The notes beneath the pieces were generated by a model. It searched no databases and had not been told where the DNA came from. It was given only the letters and a program-made list of their open reading frames with translations. From Schoenoplectus triqueter (Eukaryota; Streptophyta; Magnoliopsida; Poales; Cyperaceae): a stretch of 44,807 nt of DNA. This document shows, piece by piece, positions 1-10,834 of the stretch. The stretch covers positions 1 to 44,807 of the forward strand of contig CAXKVV010000453.1 of assembly GCA_964058805.1 (NCBI GenBank), given 5' to 3'. A program made the position numbers and the translations under genes. The first letter of the stretch is position 1. Each line of letters begins with the position of its first letter.

Positions 1-300
1 TTAGAAATAATATTTTAGGATTTAGAATTTAGAATTAGGTTTTAAAATATATTTTAGGATTTAGAAATAGATTTTATAATAGAGATTTATTGTACTATTA
101 ATTTTATTATTGTTATTATTGTTATTATTATTATTATTAGTATATTATCAGCGTCATTATCATCATTATTATTATCATATTGTCATCATCATTATCATTA
201 TCATCTTTATTTATTATTATTATTATTATTTATTTATTTTCTTTTTCTTTCATCATATTCATTATTATCATTGATATTTGAGATCTTTGATCCTATGCTT
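1..300. repeat. AT-rich sequence with imperfect (ATT)n microsatellite
   Basis: No gene is visible. The core (about 109-240) is an imperfect trinucleotide tract of TTA/ATT/ATC units interrupted by GTT and CAT. The preceding 100 bases contain several copies of a short TTTAGGATTTAGAA-like phrase. This is simple-sequence DNA and shows no coding potential. Confidence 0.7.
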
Positions 301-327
301 TCTGATTTGGTTTCATTTCTAGCCTAC

Positions 328-370
328 TCCAATTTATTTGAGATTAAAGGCTTTGTTGTTGTTGTTGTTG
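328..370 (+). mobile_element. Probable 3' tail of a non-LTR element ending in (TTG)6
   Basis: The phrase GAGATTAAAGGCTTTG is followed directly by six TTG units (353-370). From memory, plant RTE-type LINEs and related SINEs end in GGATTAAGGCTTTG plus (TTG)n. Only the 3' end is recognisable and no reverse transcriptase is visible upstream, so this would be a strongly 5'-truncated copy. The assignment is an inference. Confidence 0.35.
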
Positions 371-920
371 GAGGCAGAACGCTTGCGGTCCTCACTAAGA
401 TCCGCCATTAACCTGTATTATTATAAGAAAATACCCTCATTTAGTAGGATGTTACTGCAAACTATAACAATATTTTCTTCTTAATTTGTAAATTTATTAT
501 GAAAACAACTAAGTCTAGTTGGTAAGAAGAGTTTTTTTATAGCAAAAATGAGTATTTTCTAGTAAGATCTTGGTGGATTGTACTTCAAATTTTCTATGAT
601 CTTTTTCTGGTTCTTGTGTATCCCGAAAATTTAAGTAATTCTTTGAGGCTAAAACTTACAATGCAAGATGAATGAAAGAGATAATTTAAGAAAATATGAT
701 GAATATAAATTATTGTGCAGATGTTCATATAATTTACCCTGCATTTAACAAATTACAAATGATATAGGTCCGAGTTGGCCCAGGTGATAAACGTCATTAT
801 TGTCACAGCTCACACTAAATATTGCCAATATATGTATATCTTTGTCTGATTTGGGCCTAATTTGGCCCAAATTATTCAATCAGTTGATATTACTATTTCA
901 AAATGTTTCGTTTTTTTTTT

Positions 921-2530
921 CTAATTAGAATTTTCTAATAAACAAAATTGAAAAAAAAATGGACAGTCGGAAAAGTAAACTACTATCTTTAGGGGTATGG
1001 TCACTTTAATCAAATCAGTTTTGTGTGCTATTTCTTTATATTGGATGACAATATTTAGAATTTCAGTATTAATTAGGAAAATAATATAATAATTATGTAG
1101 AAGATTTTTATGGTTTGGTGGAAGTAGGGTTAGGAAAAAAATATATTGTTTAATTGCTTGAAAAATAATAATTTCTAGTAAAGAATAAGGAGGATTAGGA
1201 ATAATGAATTTTAAAATTATGAATAAATCACTTCTATGTAAATGGTTATGGAGATTTTATGATTCTAATGAGAAAGGATTATGGAAAGATATAATTAGAT
1301 CAAATCATAACATTAGAAGAACAAATATATCTAATTTTTAGAAATAAGTATTAAAAGAAAGGGAAATTTTCTATATGAGTATCAATAAGAGATTAGGGAA
1401 GGGTAATACTATTTAATTTTGGACTGATAGATGGTTATCTGATTGTGCTTTAAAAGTACATTACCCTATGTTGTTTGAAATGTGATGGTTGTTTTAGTAC
1501 ACATTCTTTATATACTTGGCTAGAATATGATGGTATTCCAAATTTTTAATATATTTCTATTTGGAATTCACCCATTCCATTAAAAGTTAAGATATCTTTG
1601 TGGTTGGTTAAATAGAATAAAGTACTTACTAAGGATAACTTAATTAAAAAAAATGGAGGGGTGACTCCAAATGCATTTTTTTGTGGAATTGAGGAAACTG
1701 TTAATCATTTATTTGTTCAGTGTACTATGGTTTTATGTATATGATCTTGGATATGTCAGTATAATAATTGTAGGTTTATTTGTAACACAATAGATAATTT
1801 ATGATTTCTTGATGCTTTATTTTTATATAAAAATTCAAAAGATTGCGAGGTGGTTAGAGGTGAAGTACTCTGGAAATTATGGAAAGAGAGAAATAAAATT
1901 ATTTTTGAAGGGGAAATTATAAAACTATAAGAGTTTTGATTAGTAATATTATTTACTTAGCTATATATTGGAGTTATAGTCAAGGTGAAGAGTTTCAAAC
2001 TAATTTACATTTGATATTACCTACCGATATAATATTGTTGTCAACGCAAGTTCTAGAAAGTAATTTAAACTTGATAACAGTACGGGAAGAGGCCTGGTCT
2101 GGAGAAGAACTTGATAGATAGTTTCATTCTCTTCTTGGTTATTAATACTTTGATGTGATAGTTGTAAATTTAGAGGTTTAAGTTTCAAATTTATCTAGTG
2201 CTAACGAGTGTCTCAAGATAAATATCTCTAGATTTTGTCATTTGGGATTAGACAGACGTTTAAGAAGCTGAAAAAAAGATTGATTGGCTGGCTGTGAAGA
2301 ATCAATCTAATGTTTCTGAATTTCTGGGATTAGGGTTGTTGTTTTGAAAAATTGATATGTTTTTGTGCCAGACTTTTAATTTTCTGTTGCTTTTGTGATA
2401 TGTTAAACTTTAGGTTGTGTAATGAAACAATAGTAATACTTTAGTTAAATCTCTAGGTAACCGGGTGTGGTACCAAAAACTTGATTTCAATGGAAACAGA
2501 TGGTATATATCACTTTTTATCAAAAAAAAA
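921..2530 (+). mobile_element. 5'-truncated L1-type LINE with TSD and poly(A)
   Basis: Broken reading frames translate into the 3' half of a plant L1 ORF2. First comes the end of the reverse transcriptase with the motifs KSKLLSLGG-like, LIKSVL, FLWFGGSR-like and GGLGIMN (about 940-1215). Next is LLCKWLWRF (about 1228-1260). Then comes a zinc-binding zf-RVT region, Pro-Leu-Lys-Val-Lys followed by FFCGIEETVNHLFVQC (about 1575-1735), and a WKERNKIIFEG motif (about 1880-1912). A 3' UTR ends in TATATATCACTTTTT plus a poly(A) run (2522-2530). Many stops and frameshifts make it inactive. The flanking T-rich phrase AATGTTTC(G/C)TTTTTTTT occurs at about 902-919 and again at 2529-2545. It reads as a target-site duplication of about 15-18 bp with one mismatch. 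Confidence 0.85.
1084..2121 (+). pseudogene. L1 ORF2 remnant (RT C-terminus, zf-RVT)
   Basis: This is the decayed coding part of the LINE. The recognisable order is RT tail, linker, zf-RVT zinc-binding domain with a C-x-x-(E)-x-x-H-x(4)-C pattern (CGIEETVNHLFVQC), then the C-terminal NERN-type motif. Multiple in-frame stops (for example after the GNTI motif and inside the zf-RVT) and frame changes rule out function. The last open piece (1936-2121, 61 codons) is the tail of this ORF and not a separate gene. Confidence 0.75.
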
Positions 2531-4436
2531 TGTTTCCTTTTTTTTAATGTATATAGTTTCTAATAAAGTCATATGCAGGCATGCTGCATGCACGCGAAAA
2601 TGTTAATTAGAGCAACTTTTGTTTCTCATGATAGCAACATCTTTACACAGAACCAAAACAACCTGCTTGGAACAATTGCTGTATGAGAAAAGAAACAAAA
2701 ATTTATATCTAAAAGGGGAAACAGAAGAGTACTAACACATTTTACTATACATATGAAAACAATAAAATGCCTCCAAACTTCAGCCACATTTCCATGGATA
2801 AACTAAAATAAAAGAAATTAAAGATACAGAACCACGTGATTTACCAACATACAGTTCACACCTCTAATATAATCTAATCAGATTGATGGAATAAAAAACA
2901 GTAAACTAACAGAGAAAGAAAGAAGGAAAGGCAACTAGAGATTGACACCTTTGTCCAGACGCTGCAATGCTGCATTATATAGCAGGGATTTTGTTTGGAT
3001 CTTAGATGGCATTTTTCTTGGTACTGACAAATAGCTGATTATTCGTTTTTCCCCAACAAATATCAACAAAAACAATTCAATTCAATCAAATAAAGGCAAA
3101 AAAGGAGGCCCCAGGAGTCAAAGCTAAACTAATCTAGCACACCCCCACCGTCTCTTGGAGACCACAACACACCACTTTTGACTTTTTGTTCTGTTCTTGT
3201 GCTGTGTGTACCAGTACAATAACAATTGTAATATATAAATATATACACTGCTGAGAAATTATGTATCAGTGGTGAGGTACTTGATGGTGGTTGGTGAGTA
3301 TACCTCTAATCCTCTATACATTGCTGTATTTTATTTTTTTGTATATACTTCTTAGCAGTTGTGGTTGTATTTACCAACACAACATTGTCCCCAGTGATGT
3401 GACCATTCATGTGACATGTATCAGTAGCAGATCTAGCTATCGTCTGATTAGATCCTGATCAACGGTTTGAATCTAATTATATTACCATAATTCCTTTTTC
3501 CTCCGTTTTTAATCTCTGAAACTGGTGCTTCATTTCAGATAAGAAGGAAATGCCAATCGAGACAAGGTGGTCCTGGTATAAGTTTGACATCCAGTCACAT
3601 TTTTGTCAGCTGTTTGGTTCAATTAAAGTTATGTATTACTGCATATGATTCATTTTAATACTCTCTGTCCTTTTGTTTTGCAATGGCACTGCTATTCTTT
3701 TTCCTTCGTTTTGCTCGTATATTTCCAAAACCCATGTGCCAATGTGATTTTGTCAATGGGAATGCGATCACTAGTGCTGAATTTCCAAGGAGATCATGCC
3801 CCCAGCCCCTTCACAATTTTGATTTATCTCTGTGGAATCACTGATCAAAATTAATGGCGTGATAATATTGTCAGCTTTTCTACAAGCGTAAATACTTTTA
3901 CTATTTAACTTCACTACTAGTACCGATCTTTGTATAAACTTGTAGCTAAACTGACTCTTAAATAAACGAACTCTAACTTGAATAAGCAATCCAACCTAAA
4001 TATAGCCCCAAAGAAAGCTTGTTTGCTCTGGTCTTCTAATTTTTTTTTTCTAAAATTACCTGCGACCAAGAAAAATCTCATGGAAACACTACAAAGGATA
4101 TTTTTCTGAGAAGGCTCCATTGAAGATTTCATCGTAAAGTCCACCAAGAGAGTTCATGCCCAAGTCCATAGGAGCTCATGAAGCCTACTGATATAGTAAT
4201 AACAGCCCAGATTCAAATTCACAGCCATGAAAAGAAGCACAAAATCAGAACTGAATAAACCGCAATAACCAATAAAAGAGAAATCTAAGAGAGGCCCAAA
4301 TGCAGAAGTTGCAATAACCAATGAAAGGGACCCATAGTCCATACTACAAAAAAGTTCTAACTCATTTTGTCAGCAATCAGCACGCTACCAATAGTAGCAC
4401 TAATTCAGCACTGTGCTGTAATTATACAAACATAGC
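2531..4436. other. Intergenic region; no supported gene
   Basis: The region is AT-rich and holds only short open frames without recognisable domains. A CATGCA-rich patch lies at 2576-2596. A TATA-like stretch (ATATATAAATATATAC, 3230-3245) stands alone without a convincing downstream ORF. The right part (about 4000-4436) lies just 3' of the minus-strand B3 gene and probably contains its 3' UTR. One minus-strand frame at 4060-4170 (GMNSLGGLYDEIFNGAF) looks vaguely coding, but I could not assign it. Confidence 0.5.
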
Positions 4437-7149
4437 TTAAACAACCTTGATGGGTTTAATCTCATTGACAACCCGAAATATGTGCACATTCATCTTGATC
4501 TTGTGGTTTCTCAGTTGAGTCTGGTCGTTTTGAAAAACTAAAGTGTCGCCTTCCTCTAAATTGTTATCAAGGGAGAACTGCCGCCAGCCTCCTATTATGA
4601 TCCAGAAATGTTGCATCCCTGCGTTTTGCACTTTGAATTTGCATTTGACATCCCATTTATCTGTCCTACCCAGCACTCGAAGGGTGATATTTGTTGCGCG
4701 ATTTGGTAGGTTCGCTCTGGCAAATTTGATTGGAACAACCTATATAGAAAAAGTAGTTATGAACTTTTGATGATCGATTAAACTAGCTTACTGTACAACT
4801 CAATTTACCATAAATTCATATTAAGTAAACTCAATTAGTGCTGAATTTTCAATTTTCAAAATATGCCGAGATGCATAACTTTATTTGATTAGTCAACATG
4901 ATTTAAAATAGCCATGTAGTAAGAATGACAGCAGTCTTCTTCTTCCAATTTGAAATGGAAAAAAGAGGAATTTTTCTTGCGCTAAAACGGACAAGTGATC
5001 TTACAACAGTGAAGTATTTGTAGACATTAGCTGCCTTCATTTGTTTAAGGAAATATGGCCTCGAGGACTGAAAGCCTTCAGCTGCTGTTAGTGCCATCTT
5101 TACTTCCACATCGGTTACCGGCCTCCGACGTGATTTGTAGGTTCTTTTTCGTTTTGCTCCAACCTTTTGCTGGCTATCAGTTTCACTCTCGGAGCTATCA
5201 GAATTGGTTGGTAGTTCTGTAGTTTGATTTAAAAAAAAAAGGTAAAACCAATCAGAATGCTGCAATAAAATCATGAGAAGAAAATGCTATTAGGCATTGA
5301 AGCAGTTAAGTTACATGTAATGATGATTTATTTTCAATGAATGGATCAACAATTACGATATTCTTGTAAGCTTACATGCACCTTTGGTACCAATAGGTAC
5401 TTGTATTCACTAATGTAATATTGGTATCTCACTCGAAATTTAATATCATACATGAAAAAGAAATCTCTGACATCCTTTTCACTTGAAATTGTTGTATCTG
5501 TAAACAAAATTACACCTTAACAAGCAAACTGCTCAGTCTTACCAAAATGCTCATTTCGTTCTCAGTTTATCACTCATTCAAGGAGAGTAACAAAATGTTT
5601 TACTATTGTAGATTTTGTTGGAGAGTAATTAGAGTTTCAGCTTTCCTAAATAAAACAGAAGACAATTAAATTTCTATTACCTGTTTTAACACAAGGTTTC
5701 TTAACTCCTGAGGCTTGGCTCTTTTCAGTATCATTATCGTTTGACGAATCTGAAGAGATCAACTGTGGTCTGGTTGGTGACACTTCACTTGGTTTAAGAT
5801 GATCTAATTTTTGGATCAGTTATATGCATTAGATGACGTGTTCACACATTCATAATTACAAATTTGGAATTGTCATGTCAAGTCTGATATATTTGCAATA
5901 AAATGCTGAAATTTTACTGCCTAGTGTCTGACTTAGTTAACAATCAGTATAAATTTGGCTTTATATTAAAAACTGACCAAGGTGAATTTGATATAAATGA
6001 TTAGTGCAGCAAGAACAAATATCAGTAGGTTATGAGTAATAACAATTTACCCTTATTCCCTGATAGCCTTGAGCTGGATGCAACTGCCTTCTCCTTTTTG
6101 CATCCGGATTTAGCTTCTTTTCCATTTCCCATGTTTTGCTTAGGTTGAACCCCATCTAATTATTTCATAAATAATACTTTAAATAAGAATTTTAATATTC
6201 TCTATTCAAATACTTGCATTCAGTACTAAACCAGTTCGATCCTATGTTTCAGTTGTTAACAGAACAATACCGCATAGCACTTTTGATATTTGACTGAGGA
6301 CAGGTACTGATCAAGTGCATTTGCTTCTCGAACATGAGCTCTATGCCAAATTAAAGTATAAGAATTGTACTTGCTCTTATGTTACCAGAATATGGTTTTA
6401 TGAAACGAATGAAAGTGACAATAGCCTTTTTCTTTATGCATATGTATAATTATAAAGAAAATTTTATTACCTACTTCAGTACCTGAGGGTCTGCAATTTT
6501 TTCCTACCATCTTTCCATGTTTGTCATAAATTAGCACAAAGAAATTGTGAAATCCGCAAGTAAACATCAGCTTGTCAGTGTTGCAAAGCTGGTGTGCTCT
6601 GCTAAACTCAGCCCAGCCTTCCTCCAATGTTACCGCTTCCGGGGACACCTTGAAACTAATATCATATTTTCCATTTGGACCTATGATAGTAATTGCTTCC
6701 CCACTACTGAATGCTTCTTGTGAATTACCTAGGTTTTCTTTTGTGATTCTCTACACAAATTATTTTGATCAGCATCTATCGACAAAAATGCTAATACAGA
6801 TCCTTGTCAGGACAAGAAAGAAGTGGGGTTTGATTGTATACTTTTAGTATGAATTTTCACCCTGAGGCGTAAAATTTTTATGGCTGAAGGAACAGTTCTC
6901 TAATGCCTACTGTTGTGAACTGCCATGCTGGCACTTACCATCAAACTCTATTTTCTCTTAATAGAATTTTAATTTGATTTAGTTTTTAATTAGTTTGAAA
7001 TGAAATTCAACAGAGAATGTTAATCCAGCCTAACTGCCAGACTATAAGATTACCAGGTAACTCAAGGAATCCTCATTAAGAGATTGGATGAACGACGGGC
7101 CGGAAAGAAATTTGTTTTGGAGCACCGTGAACATCTTATTTGCTTCCAT
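4437..7149 (-). CDS. B3 domain (REM-type) transcription factor, six exons
   Basis: The product is a predicted nuclear DNA-binding protein of 372 aa. The exons in transcript order are 7149-7054, 6750-6471, 6155-6051, 5803-5681, 5216-5005 and 4739-4437. All introns are GT-AG, phases match (0,1,1,1,0), and the total of 1119 nt closes in frame at the TAA at 4439-4437. The ATG at 7149 opens MEANKMFTVLQ. An N-terminal B3 fold spans about residues 6-110 (GPNGKYDISF, LEEGWAEFSRAH, FFVLIYDKHGK) and is weakly conserved. A Ser/Lys-rich linker carries a basic nuclear-signal-like stretch KRKRTYKSRRRP (223-234). The C-terminal B3 domain (about 250-365) is better conserved: FTVVVPIKFARANLP, WRQFSLDNNLEEGD, LVFQ. 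Two B3 domains around a low-complexity linker are typical of the plant REM group. Binding sites and targets are unknown. The exon joins are inferred from splice signals and phase, not from transcripts. Confidence 0.85.
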
Positions 7150-9426
7150 CTTCTCTGGTTATCTTGCCTTTATTAAAAAAAGAGAAAAAAAGAGGCATTG
7201 TGAGTTGATCAGAGAAATTGGGACTCAAATATATGCAGATTGTAAATAATTATAATTTGAACCCTTCAAAAGCTAGATTTTTGAAAAACTGTTCTAAAAG
7301 ATAGGTCAGATGAGTACTTATAGTTTGAAAGACTGGACAATATGTTTTGTTAATCGTGAACTCAACGGTATAAAATTATTTCCCTGATTATTGCTCATTC
7401 ACACCCCCTCCTGAAAAAAAAAGTTCAGCATCAGGTAATCATAACCCATTAACTAACAGTAATGGCCTATAGTTATGACTCGTCCCCTATATAAACCCTC
7501 CACCATGCCAGGAAAAGGGGATGACTCTTTCTCTCTATCAGTGTGTACAAAAAATAATTTAAGCACTGCATGTATGGCCTGAACCTCTTAGACCAGGACA
7601 TATAAGCTTATAATTATAATTATGTATCAGAACTCTACATCCTTACTGTGACTAATACAGTAACTCTACCAGTCCCCAACTTATAAAACACAGAAATGTC
7701 TACTGATATACAACCAAAGCATCATAATACACTTACATGTCATTCCTATCTCCACTGAAAGGATCTGATACATATTTTCACAAGTTGCACAAAAAAGTAA
7801 GGTGAAGTTCTTCACAAATGACCTTTTACCTGCTGTCAGCAAACTTCTTCAGGAAAGCATCCTATCATCTGATAAAACAGGAAGGATCAATTCAGTTAGT
7901 ATAAAGTAGGGCGTAATTAAACTGAAAGGGCAAGCATTTAATTGAAAAAAATATTTTGAAGAGAATTCTTCCTTGCATTATTTTGTTGGAAGTATGGAAA
8001 GCAAAGAAGTATCAGATCTAGAAAAACATGCAAATGCCAAGTGACAACCCGGATGATTTGAAAATATAAAACTGAATTTTCACGTTCGGCGTGGATTTGG
8101 CATCCAAAATTAAGATTTTTTTGGAACTATATGGAGATTCTGTAAAGTTAATTTTTTGAAATACAGATGGAAGTGGTTCTTTAGACTTTAAAGATATTAT
8201 TAAAAAAGCATAAGTGGGGCACAACATCTTACTTATAGCAGCCCTTGGTGTTTATTTGTGCAATTACTAGTTGCTAATACACATAGTCTCGATCCAACAA
8301 TGAAGAGATTCAGAAGTTCAGCTCCAGCGATGAGTAATGAAGGGATTGTGTTCTTGGAAAGATTGAAATTAAAGAAAGACGAAGAGACAAAGGTAATCTT
8401 CAAATTCTTCAAAACAGAGAGGAGACAGAATGATGACTTGTTTTACATAAATTATAGTAAGAAAAATAAGTAGTCAATTGACAAGAAACCACCACCATTA
8501 GTGCTTTTCCGGAATTGATAGAGCTTCATTTCTAAAACAGAGCCTTGAATCCAAAAATGTTTAAGCGGTCTCTGAATCTCCAGTTAGCTCAAAATGGGGA
8601 TGCGTGGAATTTGGTTGCACCTGGTGCAGAAGTGCATGATGATATCAAGTGTGTTTTTGTTGTGCAAAAGCCTTAGATTTTAATACAACGGAATCTGGTC
8701 TATGTTATTGTTTGGACAAAGGTTTTGATAATTGATCGGACTGGTGGTAAATTTAAACTTTCCATTTGTAATAGACTGGCTTGGGTGTTTTAGAAAAGAA
8801 GCCCAATTTAGGTCAACAGGCCTAAAATCTACCAGTATTCCATTAATTATTCTGTCATTCTACCTCTCACAGTTGCATTTGATTTGTAAATTGTAACAAA
8901 GGCATGATGGGCACACGGAATCTCAGTTCTCAAAGTTGAAACAAATATTAACTAACAAGGGACCAGGCCAGCCGAATGATGGAGAGAGCTAAGACTGACT
9001 TTAATGTAGAATATTATACATAACACGGATCTGAAAAGAATCCAAATTTATTTGGTTGTTTTGGATGTGTGTCTACTGTCTACTCTACAGTCTAGTGGAT
9101 GTTTCTGGGTGGTCCTCTACACCACACAAGCTCAAAAGGTGCCAAAGGTAACATCCATGGGAGGCATTGAGCAAAGATTCAATGAATTGTTCAAAATATC
9201 TCTGTGGCCCATTTTCTTTTTCTGGGTGGCATTTTTGGATTTTCCCCCTCCAATAACATCCGAATTCTGTCTAGTGTGAACCCCATCCGAACATTTTTGT
9301 TATTTTCTATTATTTTTCGACACGTCGCCAACCCCCCCCCCCCCCCAAAAAAAAAAAAAACTAAAATTAAAATCAATACCACACATAAAAAACATGGTTC
9401 AGGATTTATAGGAGCACACATAAAAA
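7150..9426. other. Intergenic region upstream of the B3 gene
   Basis: This should hold the B3 gene promoter and 5' UTR. A TATATA-containing site (CTATATAAAC, 7487-7496) reads as TATA-like on both strands and lies about 340 bp from the B3 ATG. At 8258-8473 a 71-codon plus-strand frame (MQLLVANTHSL...) and at about 8555-8690 a decayed frame (SLNLQLAQNGDAWNLV) look somewhat coding-like. I recognise no family for either, and both are interrupted around their edges, so I do not call them genes. Confidence 0.45.
9332..9360. repeat. C15-A14 homopolymer junction
   Basis: A run of 15 C is followed directly by 14 A. Adjacent homopolymers like this are prone to slippage and to sequencing length errors, so lengths here should not be trusted. 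Confidence 0.9.
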
Positions 9427-9803
9427 GGCGGGGATTGACAACTGTTTAGTTTTATAATATTGACAATGAAGTGAATATAATTATATAAATTCATAAAAAC
9501 ATTTAAAATGAAAAAAACTTTAAATATATTCTTAAACTTATATATTGATTGTGTTTCAACTTTCAAATTTGGTATAATTTGAGTCCCATTTGATATTCCA
9601 TCAAATATCATCAAAATTATATGATAATTTTAACAATTTAAATTTAATGGCGTTTGATGAAAATATCAAATGATACTCAAATTACATCATATTTGAAAAC
9701 AATCAATCCATATGTCTAAGAACATGGTTTGAAAGTTTTTTCTATTTTAATTTTTATGAATTTTTATTAAGCTGGTTTTCAAAATTGTCAAGGAACCCCA
9801 CCC
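9427..9803. mobile_element. Fold-back MITE, copy 1 (family A)
   Basis: The left end GGCGGGGATTGACAACT is mirrored by the right end AATTGTCAAGGAACCCCACCC. The inner halves are long imperfect inverted repeats: TTTGAGTCCCATTTGATATTCC-like on the left and GATACTCAAATTACATCATATTTGAAA-like on the right. End sequence and inner fold resemble the copies at 19.1, 20.5, 23.8 and 26.9 kb. It is non-coding. No clean target duplication was found for this copy. Confidence 0.55.
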
Positions 9804-10834
9804 TTAAAGAAACCATGTGTCTTATTTGATGTTTATTTATATCTAACGGGAAAACATTTAGGAAAAGATGGGCAATTACATGGTCTGACGAACTTGGATG
9901 TTAACTTATCTTTAAATTTTAAAATATATTAAATCGGTATTCAAAATTTTAAATTAATTAACAAGTTGGTTTATTCAGTCGATTTTAGAATGCCCTTGAA
10001 CTTTTAAGGGGAAAACAGTCATTCAATTTGAGATAAGAATTGAAGCATTAAGTTCGTAAGTTTGAAAAAGTTAAAAACACTAAGTTCATTTTCCAAATAT
10101 CATTTGATGAGAGTTATTAAAGCTTGAACAGCCGATAAATTTATTTAGCATGCTTCTCCAATCCTAGTTTAATGAAATTAAATTAAAAACGATAATTTGT
10201 TTTTTTAGAAAGTTTACGGGACAAATCTTAAATTTTATGTAAAATTTAATAGCACCCAACATTGAACAAATCTACTACATTTTTTTAGATCTTAAATGGT
10301 ACTGTCAAAAGCATTATGTACCTTGTAAGATGTATTTGCTGGAGAATTACACATTTTATCCTATCTTCTTTTTGGCAATCGAAAGTTGCGAGGATTAATT
10401 AATCTGGCTAATAATATACATCAACGCGAAAATTAAAGGTGCCTCAATGATGAGCCTGCCTATCATTCCCTTGTGCAATTCTAATTTAAGAGCAAATAAT
10501 TATGCTCAAATTGATCTTATTAATTAGGTTATTATTCCAGGAAAACAGTTTGACATTATGACATATACACCAACGAAAACCATTAATTAGCATAATAAGC
10601 TACATTGAAGCAAGGATTATTCCTAGGAAGACTAATTTAACCAAAACCAGTTCTGAAAAGCCCTTTTAGCATCTACAAATAAAACAGAGAGAGACATAGC
10701 ACACACTACACTCACAAACACACAGACAACATGATATAAACAAAGATGGATTTTCACATTTTTTTTTCGCACTCTTCTTGCACAGTCTCATAGAGCTCTT
10801 CACAACTTCTTGAGCAGTAAATCTAGCATCCTTT
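9804..10834. other. Intergenic region 3' of the TSJT1-like gene
   Basis: AT-rich sequence without recognisable coding content. The part next to 10835 (about 10670-10834) is probably the 3' UTR of the minus-strand TSJT1-like gene. It contains a CA-rich stretch (ACACACTACACTCACAAACA) at about 10701-10725. Nothing else stands out. Confidence 0.5.

Noticed and set aside
8258..8473. 71-codon plus-strand frame with Lys-rich C-terminus
   Set aside because: No family recognised and no continuing exons found; surrounding frames are broken. Described under the intergenic entry only.
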